From Lysobacterales bacterium (lineage in GTDB: Bacteria; Pseudomonadota; Gammaproteobacteria; Xanthomonadales; Xanthomonadaceae), in assembly GCA_016718605.1 (NCBI GenBank), contig JADKCY010000042.1, positions 1-51,426 on the forward strand: DNA of 51,426 bases, given 5' to 3'. Made by a program: the position numbers and the translations under genes. Below the pieces are notes generated by a model. That model searched no databases and was not told the origin of the DNA. It was given only the letters and a program-made list of their open reading frames with translations. This document shows, piece by piece, positions 34,825-45,378 of the stretch (position 1 is the stretch's first letter; the number at the start of each line of letters is the position of its first letter).

Positions 34825-35496
34825 TCACGGACGGTAGAGAGCTGGCTGGAAGCCAGTCACCTCGATGTCGACGGTGACGGGCTCGGTGCCGCGGTTCTGC
34901 CAGTACCATCCGTGTGTACCTTCGAACGAGGCCACGAAGGTGCCGGCCGCTTCGCGCTGAGCGGGCTCGACGGCGTAACTGGTCCAGGTGCCTTTTGCGG
35001 CGGGTGCTTCGCCATGCATGTCGACGGCAACGTCCGCGCTGGCGGTCCAGCGAAACACCAGGCCTTCGCCGGCCTTCAGCGCCGCCTTCACTTCGGCACC
35101 CTTGCCGGGATCAAGCGTCACCGAAAAGGTGTCGCTGCGAAGCTCTCCGATGCTCGCCGAGTAAGCCGCTACTTCGAAAGCCTGACCCGCGTTCGCCCCG
35201 AAGGCGGCTTCTGCCTTGGCTGCCAGCGCGGCATCGGTGGCTGTGCTGTCGGGCGCCACCGCTGCTGGGGTGCCGGCTGCGGCCGCAATCGTCGCGGAGC
35301 CCTCGGATGCGGCCGCATCATCAGTCGCATGCAGCGCGTTCAGACCCAAGCGAGCCCCGATGCCGGTCGGGTCGAAGCCGTACTCGGCGGGCAGCACCGT
35401 GGTGACCAGGATCACAACGGCGACAACCATGGACAACAGCGAGGCGCTGACGAGTCGGGCAGTGCTCGGCAAAACAGGTGAATCGAGTTGGGACAT
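34825..35496 (-). CDS. Single-pass membrane-anchor protein with periplasmic domain
   Basis: This 223-residue protein has one helix (ARLVSASLLSMVVAVVILVT, about 13-32), an Ala/Asp-rich linker and a beta-rich periplasmic domain (GEGLVFRWTASADVAVDMHG; FEGTHGWYWQNRGTEPVTVD). Proteins annotated as transmembrane anchor are found next to HupE/UreJ-like genes behind czcCBA; the arrangement here is the same, 11 bp after the HupE-like gene. The MHGE and HGWYW segments could bind metal. Function not known. Confidence 0.7.
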   Translation of the reverse strand: MSQLDSPVLPSTARLVSASLLSMVVAVVILVTTVLPAEYGFDPTGIGARLGLNALHATDDAAASEGSATIAAAAGTPAAVAPDSTATDAALAAKAEAAFGANAGQAFEVAAYSASIGELRSDTFSVTLDPGKGAEVKAALKAGEGLVFRWTASADVAVDMHGEAPAAKGTWTSYAVEPAQREAAGTFVASFEGTHGWYWQNRGTEPVTVDIEVTGFQPALYRP

Positions 35497-35507
35497 GGAA
35501 GACCTCG

Positions 35508-36218
35508 TCAGGAAACAAAATAGCCGGTGAGTTGATAGCCGATCAGGACGAAGCCACCGACCATCAAGACGGTGTTGGCGGCAAAGGCCTGGCGGGTAAA
35601 CGCAGGGCTGCGGCGCCAGAAGCCCATCACGATCAGGATGCCGGCCAGGGCCAGCAGCTGTCCCAATTCAACGCCGACGTTGAAGGCGAGCATGTTGCCG
35701 ACCAGTCCGTCAGGAGACAGTTCAAAATCCTGCAGCTTGGTTGCCAGGCCAAAGCCATGGAAGAAGCCGAAGATCAAAACCGCCGCTTTGGTATTCGGCT
35801 GAAACCCGAACAAGCGACGAAAGCCACCGAGGTTGTCGAAGGCCTTGTAGACCACCGAAAAGCCGATGATTGCGTCGACCAGGAACGGATTGACGTGGGT
35901 GCCGCTAAGCACGCCGTACAGCAGCGTAACGCTGTGGCCAACGGCAAACAGGGTGACGTAGATGCCGACTTCCTTGAGTCGGTAGAGGAAGAACACGACA
36001 CCGGCCAGAAACAGCAGATGGTCGTAGCCGGTCACCATGTGCTTGGCGCCGAGGTAGGTGTAGACGATCAGCTGCCGACCGGCGCTTTGCTCGAGGAAGC
36101 TCTTGTCGCCCTCGGCTACGCCATGTGCCCAGGCCAGCGCGGGGACCAGCAACAGACCAATGAATCCTAGCGACCACCTCAATGCAGTGGAAGAAAACAG
36201 TCGCGTCGATGACGTCAT
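35508..36218 (-). CDS. HupE/UreJ-family membrane protein
   Basis: The start at 36218 (MTSSTRLFSS) is preferred over 36272 because it gives a signal peptide ending AWAHG. The 236-residue product has six or more helices and the conserved LGAKHMVTGYDHLLFLAGVV and FGFFHGFGLATKL segments with helix His residues, the mark of HupE/UreJ (Ni/Co permease-like) proteins. Hydrogenase or urease genes are absent, and in this czc context it may import or export a divalent metal. Direction and metal are unknown. Confidence 0.85.
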   Translation of the reverse strand: MTSSTRLFSSTALRWSLGFIGLLLVPALAWAHGVAEGDKSFLEQSAGRQLIVYTYLGAKHMVTGYDHLLFLAGVVFFLYRLKEVGIYVTLFAVGHSVTLLYGVLSGTHVNPFLVDAIIGFSVVYKAFDNLGGFRRLFGFQPNTKAAVLIFGFFHGFGLATKLQDFELSPDGLVGNMLAFNVGVELGQLLALAGILIVMGFWRRSPAFTRQAFAANTVLMVGGFVLIGYQLTGYFVS

Positions 36219-36249
36219 CAATGACTCCTGGGGAAACAATCGGGGGATC

Positions 36250-37590
36250 TCAGCGTGCGGGCCAGTGCACATGCAGATCGTCGATCACGATCGGGTGCGC
36301 ATGACGGCTGGCAGGATCGCTCGGATGCTCGCGCCAATGCGGGTGGTCGAGCGACAGGTCCGGATGCGAGTGGATAAGCGCGCTGTCCGCGGCCGCGGGC
36401 CACGCCCTCCACGCGACTGCGGTGCCGATCGCCGCCAGCGCGGCCATGGCCGCCAATGCGATGTCCATGCCGGCGCTGGCGCCGAGCGCACCCACCAACG
36501 GATAGGCGACCAGCCAACAGGCATGCGATAGCGAGAATTGGGCGGCGAACAGGGTGGGTAGATCGGCGGCGTGGGCCGAGCGGCGGAGCAGCCGTCCGCC
36601 GGGCGTCACCACCGCTGAATATGTCGCGCCGACCACGAACCAGCCCACCAGCAGAACTGGCCAATGCGCGGTCGGCAGCAGGCGCCACAGCACGGCGAGG
36701 GCCGCAAGCGAGGCAGTCATGACCTGCGCGGCGCCGATCATGGTCGCGCGGTCAGTGTGGCGTTCCAGCCAGCGCGGCAGCAGCAGCGCCGCCAGCATCG
36801 AACCGGCACCAAACGCGGCGAGGGCGATGGCGACGGCGCTTTCCGGCCGGACGAGGCCATCGCGCACGATCACCACGGTATTGACGATCACCATGGCGCT
36901 GCCGGCTGCGGCGGCCATGGTCAATGCAAGCAGCCCACGCAGCCGCGGCGTGGCGAGGTAGAGGCGCGTTCCGCGGGTCAGTTTCCGCCAGGCGCCCGCG
37001 CTCGACGGCGGCGCGGCGGGTACCGGCAGCCGTCCCACCGAAAGCACCAGCAGGGCTGAGCCAAAGAACCCTGCAGCGGTGCCGAGGAACAGGCCCTGAT
37101 AGCTGATCACCAGCAGCAGCAGCGCGGCCAGCGTGGGGCTGAGCAGGCTTTCTAGATCGTAAGCGAGTCGCGACAGCGACAGCGCCCGGGTGTAGTCGGC
37201 TTCGTTCGGGAGGACTTCCGGGATGGTCGCCTGAAACAGCGGCGTGAACCCCGCCGACGCGGCCTGCAACAGGAAGATCAGCGCGTAGATCTGCCAGATC
37301 TGATCGACCCAGGGCAGCGCCAGCACCACACCCAGCCGCACTCCATCAAGCACCACCAGCACCGTGCGCCGCGGAAAACGCACGGCCCAGGCCGCCGCGA
37401 TCGGCGCCACCGTCACGTAGGCGATCATCTTGATCGCCAGCGCTGTCCCCAGCACGCGTCCCGCATCGCCGCCGGCGAGGTCGAAGGCCAACAAGCCGAG
37501 CGCAATCGTCGCGAGGCCGGTGCCGGCCAGCGCGACGATCTGCGCCAGAAACAACCGGCGGTAGCTGCGATTGCGAAGAACGCTGAGCAT
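36250..37590 (-). CDS. MFS transporter with His-rich C-terminus
   Basis: This 446-residue major facilitator has twelve predicted helices and RNRSYRRLFLAQIVALAGTG at the start, a common opening of MFS exporters. Unlike drug exporters it ends in a His-rich cytoplasmic or periplasmic tail (HSHPDLSLDHPHWREH, RHAHPIVIDDLHVHW), a good sign of metal handling. It begins 8 bp after the czcA stop and is clearly in the same operon. A divalent-metal exporter is inferred. Confidence 0.85.
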   Translation of the reverse strand: MLSVLRNRSYRRLFLAQIVALAGTGLATIALGLLAFDLAGGDAGRVLGTALAIKMIAYVTVAPIAAAWAVRFPRRTVLVVLDGVRLGVVLALPWVDQIWQIYALIFLLQAASAGFTPLFQATIPEVLPNEADYTRALSLSRLAYDLESLLSPTLAALLLLVISYQGLFLGTAAGFFGSALLVLSVGRLPVPAAPPSSAGAWRKLTRGTRLYLATPRLRGLLALTMAAAAGSAMVIVNTVVIVRDGLVRPESAVAIALAAFGAGSMLAALLLPRWLERHTDRATMIGAAQVMTASLAALAVLWRLLPTAHWPVLLVGWFVVGATYSAVVTPGGRLLRRSAHAADLPTLFAAQFSLSHACWLVAYPLVGALGASAGMDIALAAMAALAAIGTAVAWRAWPAAADSALIHSHPDLSLDHPHWREHPSDPASRHAHPIVIDDLHVHWPAR

Positions 37591-37598
37591 CGGGACCG

Positions 37599-40500
37599 TC
37601 AGGCAACCGGCGCGGGCACGTCGTCATCGCGATGCATCAGGCGATAAAGCGCCGGCAGCACCAGCAGGGTCAGCAGGGTCGAGGACAGGATGCCGCCGAT
37701 CACCACGGTGGCCAACGGGCGCTGCACTTCGGCGCCGGTGCCGACGTTCAGCGCCATGGGCACGAAGCCCAGCGCCGCCACCAGCGCCGTCATCAGCACC
37801 GGACGAAGGCGGCCGAGCGCGCCGTCACGAATGGCGTCTTCCAGCCGGTCGCCCTGCTCGCGCAGCTTGCGGATGAAGGTGATCATCACCACGCCGTTGA
37901 GCACGGCAACGCCCGACAGGGCGATGAAGCCCACGCCCGCCGAAATCGAGAACGGGATATCACGCAGCAGCAGCGCGAATACGCCGCCGGTCAACGCCAA
38001 GGGCACGCCGCTGAAGATGATCGCCGCATCCCGCGCTGAGCCAAAGGCCATGAACAGCAATCCAAAGATCAGCACCAACGCGACCGGCACTACGATCTGC
38101 AGTCGCTGGCTGGCCGAGATCAACTGCTCGAAGGTGCCGCCGTACTCGATCCAGTAGCCGGCCGGCAACTCAACGCGCGCTTCGATCTCCTGACGCGCGT
38201 TCTCCACGAACGAGCCGAGGTCCCGGCCGCGCACGTTGGCGGTCACCACCACGCGGCGCTTGCCGTTCTCGCGGCTGATCTGATTTGGGCCTGGTGCCAG
38301 ATCCAGCGACGCCACTTCGCCCAGCGGCACGTAATCGGGCACGTCTGCGGTCGGTGCGTCGTCGTAATCCGGTAGCGGGATCGGCAAGGCTGACAACCGA
38401 TTCAGGTCGGTGCGCAAGCGTTCCGGCAGGCGGACCTGGATATCGAAGCGGCGATCGCCCTCGAAAATCTGGCCGACCGTCTTGCCGCCCATGGCGACCT
38501 CCAGCGTGTCGTGGATGTCGCCGACCGACAGGCCGTAGCGCGCCAGGGCCGCCCGATCGGGAACGACGGACAGGACCGGCAGCCCGGTGACCTGTTCGGT
38601 CTTGGCATCGGCCACCCCCGCCACACCGTTGATCACGCCTTCGATTTCCTCGCCGAGCCGCAACAACTCGTCCAGATCGTCGCCGTAGACCTTGATCGCC
38701 ACGTCGCTGCGTACGCCGGCAATCAGCTCGTTCATGCGCATTTGGATCGGCTGGGTGAATTCGTAGTTGTTGCCCGGGATCTGCCACACCGCGGCCTCCA
38801 TTTCGGCAACCAGTTCGGCCTTGGTCTTGCCCGGATCCGGCCACTCGGCGCGATCCTTCATGATGATGAAGGTGTCGGCGACGGACGGCGGCATCGGGTC
38901 GGTGGCCACTTCGGCGGTGCCGATCTTCGCCACCACCTTGTCCACTTCCGGGAACTGCTTGATGCGCGCTTCGAGCGCCGTCTGCATGGTGATCGCCTGG
39001 CTGAGGCTGGTGCCCGGGATGCGCAGGGCATGCAGCGCGATATCGCCCTCGTCGAGATTCGGAATGAACTCGGTACCCAGCCGTGCGGCCGCCATGCCGG
39101 AAACGACGACCAATATGGCGGCGGCAGCCACGACGCCCATCCGCCATGCGATCGCGCGTTCGAGCAGGGGCTCGTAGATCCGCTTGATGCCGAGCACTAC
39201 ACGGTTTTCCTTTTCCTCCACCTTGCCACTGACGAACATGGCGATCGCGGCTGGCACGAAGGTGAGCGACAGCAGCATTGCCGACACCAGCGCAATCACC
39301 ACCGTGAACGCCATCGGATGGAACATCTTTCCCTCCACGCCGGTAAGCGTGAAGATCGGCAGATACACGGCCGTGATGATGAAGATGCCGAACAGGCTGG
39401 GCTTGATCACTTCGGCACTCGCGCTGGCCGCCAGTTCGAAGCGCTCATCCCGGGTCAGCAGGCGGCCAAGCCGATGCTGGGCCTCGCCGAAGCGGCGAAT
39501 GCAGTTCTCGACGATGATCACCGCCCCATCGACGATCAGGCCAAAATCAAGGGCACCCAGGCTCATCAGATTGCCCGACACCCGGTTCTGCACCATGCCG
39601 GTGATGGTCATCAGCATGGCCAGCGGGATCACGGCCGCGGTGATCAGCGCCGCCCGCATATTGCCCAGCAGGGCAAACAGCACGGCGATCACCAGCAGTG
39701 CCCCTTCGAGCAAGTTTTTCTGGACGGTGGCGATGGTGCGGTCCACCAGATCGGTGCGGTTGTAGACCGGGCGCGCGGTGACGCCCTCGGGCAGGCTGGC
39801 GTTGACGTCGGCTAGGCGCTTGTCGGTCCTAGTGGACACCGCGCGGCTGTTCTCGCCCACCAGCATGAACACGGTGCCCAGAACGATCTCGCGACCGTTT
39901 TCTGTGGCGGCACCGGTGCGCAGTTCGGTGCCCTCGATGACTTCCGCCACGTCGTGCACGTGAATCGGCAAGCCACCGCGGCGAGCCACCACGATGCGAC
40001 CCAGTCCCTCCATGTCGGTGACCTGACCGGGTGAGCGGATCAGGTACTGCTCGCCGGCGCGCTCGATGTAGCCGGCGCCGATGTTCGCGTTGCCGCGGAC
40101 GATGGCGTCCATGACGTCGCGCAATGTGAGGCCGTAGGCGACCAGCTTGAGCGGGTCGGGGTAACGTGAAATTGCCGGACGTAGCCACCGATGGTGTTGA
40201 CTTCGGTGACACCTTCCAGATTGCGCAACTGCGGGCGAACCACCCAATCCTGCAGCGTTCGCAGGTCGGTTGGCGTCCACGGCTGGCCGTCCGGCGTGAG
40301 CGCGTCGGCGTCCGCCTCGACCGTGTACATGAAGATCTCGCCCAGACCCGTGGCGATCGGGCCCATTTTGGGCTCGATGCCTTCAGGCAATTGGGCACGG
40401 ACACTTTGCAGGCGCTCGTTGACCAGCTGGCGCGCGAAATAGATGTCGGTGCCGTCCTCGAATACAACGGTCACCTGCGACAGCCCATACCGCGATACCG

Positions 40501-40750
40501 AGCGGGTGTACTCGAGCTTCGGCATCCCGGCCAGCGCGGTCTCGACCGGATAGGTCACTCGCTGTTCCGCCTCCAGCGGCGAGTAGCCAGCCGCCTCGGT
40601 GTTGATCTGCACCTGGACATTGGTGATGTCCGGCACGGCATCGATCGGCAATTTGGTGAAATTCCAGGCGCCCAGTGCGGCCAGGGCCAGGGCCATTAAC
40701 AGCACCAGCCAGCGGTGGCTGATGGCGATTCGGATCGTGCGCTCAAGCAT
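37599..40750 (-). CDS. czcA: Zn/Co/Cd efflux RND pump CzcA, second copy, frameshifted
   Basis: The pump starts at 40750 (MLERTIRIAISHRWLVLL) and its first 195 residues run in one frame to about 40163. The remaining 850 continue in another frame from DPLKLVAYGLTLRDV to the stop at 37599. At the junction a run of four C (ACCCC-GACCCG on the coding strand) would restore VTPDPLKL if it had five C, so a single-base deletion explains the break. The total span plus one base is 1051 codons, normal for CzcA. The helix-4 segment is ALDFGLIVDGAVIIVEN, the DFG/DGA form typical of Zn/Co/Cd pumps and different from the first copy. An intact gene with a sequence error is at least as likely as a true pseudogene. 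Confidence 0.85.
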
Positions 40751-40760
40751 GGTCGATCCT

Positions 40761-41986
40761 TTAGTGGTCGTGGCTGGCGCCGGACTTTCGATGTCCGCGC
40801 GAATCAGGAAGCTCTGCTCGGTCACGTAGGTGACGCCCGGATCGATGCCGCCCAGCACTTCTGCGTAGTCCGGATCACGTTCGCCCAGATCTAGCATGCG
40901 CACCTCGTAGGTGTCGCCGACTTGCGCGTACACCACGGTGAAGTCGCGAAACGGCTGCAAGCCGGCCGTACGGACCGCCAGCGGCACGACACGCTCGCCC
41001 ACGGTGACGTCGGCGCTTACGGCAAGGCCCGGTCGCCAGAGGCCATCGGGATTGGACAGATGAACCCTGGCAATCGCGCTCTGGCTGCCAGCCGCGGCGA
41101 TAGGGAGCAGTCGCTCGAGCGTCGCTTCAGCGCGAGCCTCGCCCACGGCGCTGACCAGGGTCACCGGCTGACCTGGCTTGAGACGCGGCAAGTCCTTGCC
41201 GAAGGCATGCAGGTCCACCCAAACCTCGGACAGGTCAGCAATCTCGAACAGCGGCTCGTCGCCGGCCACGTCGCCGACGTTGGTGTTGCGCGCGATGATC
41301 TGTCCTGCGATTGGCGCGGTGATGACGTAGCTGCGCAGGCTTTCGTTGGCCTCGACCGTGGCCAGCACCTGACCGCGCGTCACAGACTCACCGATGCCTA
41401 CGCGCGTCGCGCACCACGCCGGGGAAGCGGGCGCGCACCGTGCCCTGCGATTCTCGTCGATGGCCACCGAACCCATCAGCGGAATCTGGGTGCGCAAGGT
41501 GGCCGGACCGGTCTTTTCCGTTTGGAGGCCGGAGGATTCAGCCACGGCGGCGGCGATCGTCGTGCGACCTTCGTAGGAAGCGTACTCCCAACGATGCTCG
41601 CGGCCACTTTCGCGGGCCACGACCGTCACATCGAAAGAATGCGGCTCGACGACCACGCCATCGCCGATCAGCACATCGCCTTCGGGCTTGAAGGCGAACA
41701 GATCGGTCTTGCCGCCCAAGCGACCAAGGGTGATGGTCGCCTCAACGTCGGTGGCGGGCAGCGGCTGGTTATCGCGATAGGCGTAGAGGCGATACTGCGG
41801 CGGAACGCCGGTCTCAAAGATCGTGACTTCGATGGCGAATTTGCCTTCACGCAGCATGCGTCCCCGGTGTGGGCCGCGCTCGTAATCGCCACTGGCGACT
41901 TCGGTGGTTGTGGTCTCGGGCGCGGGATCGCCGCAGCCGGCCATCAGCAGAACGGAAATCAGGATGAAACAGAAACGAAAAGTCAT
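40761..41986 (-). CDS. czcB: CzcB-type adaptor lipoprotein, second copy, with small indels
   Basis: This adaptor has a lipoprotein signal (MTFRFCFILISVLLMAGC) and the barrel, hairpin and lipoyl domains of the family (FAIEVTIFETGVPPQYRLYA; EPLFEIADLSEVWVDLHAFG). As written, the frame runs without a stop into CzcA, which would make a CzcB-CzcA fusion. One missing A in GAAAG near 40790 would give the normal ending ...KSGASHDH and a stop at 40761-40763, just before the CzcA start, so the fusion is probably artificial. Around 41405-41445 the sequence is out of frame for about 13 residues (RCAPASPAWCATR where RVRARFPGVVRDAR is expected), with compensating indels. Confidence 0.82.
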
Positions 41987-43203
41987 GGCGTGGCGGCTCC
42001 GGAAGTGGCCGTGAGGCGATCGATATCCACCAGCAGGGCGTGGTAGCGCGCCGCCGCTTCGACGCGGGCATTGCGCAGCTGTGCCAGCTGCTGCTGGGAC
42101 TGGATCAGAACGAAGAAGCTGAAGCGGCCCACCTCGTAGCCGCGCTGGTTCAACTCCAGCGCCTGCTCGGCCTGCGGAATGAGCTCATTCCGGTGGGTCT
42201 CGAAAACATGTCGGGCATGCTGCAACTCCTGGTAGAGCGCGAACAGGCGCCGGTAACTGTCATGGCCAGCGGCTTCCTGGCGCGCCTGCGTGGCCTCGAG
42301 CTGCGCCTGCAGCTGCGCCTCTGCCAGCGCCGACCGTGGGGCACTGCCCAGGGGCACCGTGACACTGAAGACCAGCGCCTGGGTATCGAAGGTTTCGAAG
42401 CGCCGAACACCCAGCGAAAGCGACACGTCAGGCTTGGCCGCAGCGGCGGCCGCGCGCTGGCGGGCTTCGATCGACACCGCATCCAGACCCAAGGCCTGTT
42501 GGTCGGCGTTCACAGGCAGGCGCGCGGCCAACCTATCGAGCGGCTCGACCTCGGGCAACGTCTCCAGGTCGCCTGAGGCGACCGTGAAATCAGGGTCCTG
42601 CCGGCCCCAAAGTGCCGAGAGCGCCAGGCGAGCGGTGAGCAATTCGTGCTCCGCGTCCTCAAGCGTCAACTTCGCTTGTCCCAGTACGATCCCCGCTTGG
42701 AGCTGCTCTGCCTCCGGGCTACGACCGGCTTTGACCCAGCGGGCAACCTGCTCCAGGGTCGTCTCTGCGCGGTCAACCCCGTCGCGCGCAATCGCCACAC
42801 GCACCTGATCGGCAAGTACGTCGACGAAGCGCCTACCGGTTTCGGCTGCGATCTCGATCCGCGCGAGTTGTACCGAGTGACGGCGTCGCGCGACGTCCGT
42901 CGCGCCGACGGCAATGCGGGCCTCACGCTTGCCGCCAAGCTCGATGACACGGCCCAGCCGCAGGGTGGTTTCTGCGCTTCGAACACCGCTGAGCGGGCCG
43001 GTACCGGCCACGTTTTCCAGTTCACCACCCAGCGTCAGCGGCGGTGGCAGGGCAGAGAGTTCGGCCGCCCACTCCGCAGCGCCCACCTCGGCACCTGAGC
43101 GCGCAGGCCCGGATGGCCGACTAAGGCACGTTCAATCGCCTCGTCGAGTCCTCAACTCTTGGGCCATGCCCGAAACCAGGCACAACCACAACATCCCGGC
43201 CAT
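41983..43203 (-). CDS. czcC: CzcC-type TolC channel, second copy, N-terminus frameshifted
   Basis: The C-terminal 367 residues (from 43086) form an outer-membrane efflux protein (ALRLGRVIELGGKRE-like entry strand read as TTLRLGRVIELGGKR; QRGYEVGRFSFFVLIQSQQQ). The missing start is found in other frames just upstream: a signal peptide MAGMLWLCLVSGMAQE at about 43203-43156, then DEAIERALVGHPGLRAQV at about 43150-43096. Two small indels, near 43150 and 43093, separate the parts. A GTG at 43234 with GGAGGTGA upstream is an alternative start. Its stop overlaps the czcB start by 4 bp (ATGA). Confidence 0.78.
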
Positions 43204-43296
43204 GGCCCGGGGCACAACCAAAAGACACACGCACAAATCACCTCCATCGACATCAACACGCGGGACCTGCCGCCAAAGCGGCAGGCAGTTCAGCGG

Positions 43297-43611
43297 TCAG
43301 GCGATGGGCGGGCGGGCGGAGGTGTTCGAGGCGTCAGCCCGCGGACCCTCGCAGCGCAAGCGTGCCAGCCCAATGGAGGCAACTGGCAGGCGCAGCAACG
43401 AGGTCAGGCAGCGCCTGAGCAACGCTGGTGGCCTCGTGAAGCGCAACGTTGACGGAGTCTCACCCGTGTCGGGCTGCGCTGGCAACTCATCACCAGCGTC
43501 GGCCAGCTCATGGTTATGGCCGTGATCCCCGTCGACATGGGCAGCAACACGCCGCGGCGCCCGCGACAAGAACACGGCATGACAAGCAGGCACAACAACA
43601 CCGCATGCCAA
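43297..43611 (-). CDS. Possible small exported protein heading the second czc operon
   Basis: The frame reads ACGVVVPACHAVFLSRAP, then a His-rich part (HVDGDHGHNHELADAGDE), and ends in a hydrophobic and Arg-rich stretch. Upstream codons in the same frame (AAASLAVLLACGVVV) look like the rest of a signal peptide, but there is no good start codon and a stop precedes them, so an indel is suspected. Size and position match the czcI-like gene in front of the first czc operon. Weakly supported. Confidence 0.35.
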   Translation of the reverse strand: MACGVVVPACHAVFLSRAPRRVAAHVDGDHGHNHELADAGDELPAQPDTGETPSTLRFTRPPALLRRCLTSLLRLPVASIGLARLRCEGPRADASNTSARPPIA

Positions 43612-44171
43612 GAGAACGGCGAGCGATGCGGCGGCGGAGCTGGGCGACGAGCGGAACTACTGACGCAGGATGACTGACGCGTGCGTCTGACACAACCCCG
43701 GCTGATACCGCGGCAGTGCCTGCCACCAGCGGATAGGCCGAATGGCAGCAATGAATGGCGGATGCCTCGGCCCGGCCGGCCACACGGCGCCGTGAATTTT
43801 GGCACCCGGGGCACAATGAGCCTCCGCGACCCCGTTTCGAGTCATCACGTATCGTCGGGTGGTCATGTCGCGTCGGCGCCCGGAGAGTGCACTTGCGCTC
43901 GAACCGCTCGCGATGGGTAACGCGGATGTGTCAGGCGACGTCGATCAGCGCGTTTAGCACAATCGCGGATACCACGGCGCAGCGCGGCCTCGGCTCTCTG
44001 CACCCCAAAGACACCTCACTTGTCGACGGTTTTCCTCAGCGATGCGGGAGGTGAGGTGTTGCGCGCATCTGTACGGGATTCTGCCCGCCCGAAGGCCCAG
44101 CGCTCCGATCTAGATGGACCATTCGGGGTTGCCGTCTTACAAATCACGAATCACGGGCAGTCGTATCGCCA
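43612..44171. other. Region without a clear gene between czc and the KfrA/TnpT-like gene
   Basis: No convincing coding sequence is seen on either strand. One notable structure is a pair of 8-bp inverted arms, ACACCTCA (44011-44018) and TGAGGTGT (44052-44059), separated by 33 bases. Because this lies upstream of a TnpT-like gene, it is a candidate recombination or operator site, but nothing more can be claimed. Promoters for the minus-strand czc operon should also lie here. Confidence 0.4.
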
Positions 44172-44199
44172 TTGCGTACCACGCATAAGCAGATATGTA
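44172..44199 (+). promoter_or_regulatory. Sigma-70-like promoter of the KfrA/TnpT-like gene
   Basis: TTGCGT (44172-44177) and TATGTA (44194-44199) are separated by 16 bases and end 28 bases before the ATG at 44228. The stretch is noticeably AT-richer than its surroundings. Confidence 0.5.
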
Positions 44200-44227
44200 T
44201 TACAGTACGTTATTTCGAGGTACAGCT

Positions 44228-45378
44228 ATGGCCGCACGCGGAGGTCTACCGCACCGACATTGAAAAGGCCCGCCGCGCTTTGCTCGCCAAAAGCATCCAT
44301 CGATCGACCTGGTCCGCGCCGAACTCAGGAACACCGGCTCGCGCAGCACGATTCACCGGTACTTGAAGGAAATCGAGGCAGAGCAGCCGGCAGCCACCAG
44401 GCCGGCTATCAGCGACGCCCTCCAGGACTCCAGCACGGTTGGCCGAACGGTTGCACCAAGAAGCTGAGGCTCGAATCACCGAGCATCGTGAAGCCAGTGA
44501 CGCCCGCGTCCGAGAACACGCCGAAGCTGCGAAAGCCGCGCACCGGAGGCGGCGACGCTGCGCGACAGCCTGCAGCGTACAGAAGCGGCGCTCGCCGCCG
44601 AGCGAACGGCCCACCCGAGGACGCCGCCGATCAACTGCAGAAGGCGAGAGTACAGCTGGCCCAACTCGAAGAACGAGTGGCAGGGCAGGAGCAGCGCAGC
44701 CGGGAGCAAGAGACTCATCTACGGTCGCTGGAGGAGAAGCATCAGCACGCCACCGCGACGCACTGGACCACTTCCGGACCCACCGCAGGAGCAGAGGGCG
44801 CGCGAGCAACGCCAGCACGAACAGGCCTTGCAGGCGTTGCAGGTCGAACTCCGCCGCCGCGGACCGGTCACCGCCAAGAACGCGGAGCTGCTGAGACTTA
44901 ATCGTGATAACGGCCGCCTGCTTGAACAGGCCACGCACAGCAGCAGGCGTTGACGGAGGCCGAGCGCGAGGTCCGCAAAGCTCGTGAAGAACTGGAATCC
45001 TCGCGTCCGCTACCGGCACCAGTGACATCCTCGAACAGCGAACGGCAAAGGCGATCACAGACGCAGAGGTGCGCAGTCCCATCTGACCAGGCGAGATCGC
45101 AGCTTGAGCAAACGCGCCGAGAGCCACGCGATTCCGAACTGAACGCGAGCGATCCCAGGCTCGGTTTGAAGGCGTGCAGGCCGCGCGGGCTCAGCGTGAT
45201 GCGACATTGACGCCGGCGACGGAGCCCGTCGCGCACACCGGCACGTCGTGTGCGTCCGCCTGCAGCCGAAGAGGCGACCCAAGACCCCTCTGAAGTAATG
45301 GCGCAAGGGCGCGGCGAAGGTACGCAACGTCTCACTGAACTGCGTGGCGAAATTGCTCTAGCGACAATCGGTTACTGA
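44228..45378 (+). pseudogene. KfrA_N/TnpT-like coiled-coil DNA-binding protein, heavily frameshifted
   Basis: Reading across frames from the ATG at 44228 gives MAARGGVYRTDIEKARRALL, then SIHPSIDLVRAELRNTGSRS and TIHRYLKEIEAEQ, the N-terminal DNA-binding domain of KfrA_N proteins. A long coiled coil follows (QEAEARITEHREASDARVRE; RLNRDNGRLLEQ; ALTEAEREVRKAREELE). At least six one- or two-base shifts interrupt it. One frame ends at a TGA at 45376-45378, at the inner edge of the right inverted repeat. TnpT of Tn4651-like transposons, which assists TnpS in resolving cointegrates, has this kind of build, and the recombinase at the left end would be its partner. A plasmid-type KfrA is the alternative. 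Confidence 0.6.

Noticed and set aside
40040..41986. A novel CzcB-CzcA fusion protein
   Set aside because: A single missing A near 40790 explains the lost stop codon; the normal CzcB ending and CzcA start are both present.
43514..43816. A Cys-rich 100-codon frame on the minus strand
   Set aside because: Its Cys and Arg richness comes from being a shifted reading of the possible czcI-like gene and its upstream region; no signal peptide or start site supports it.
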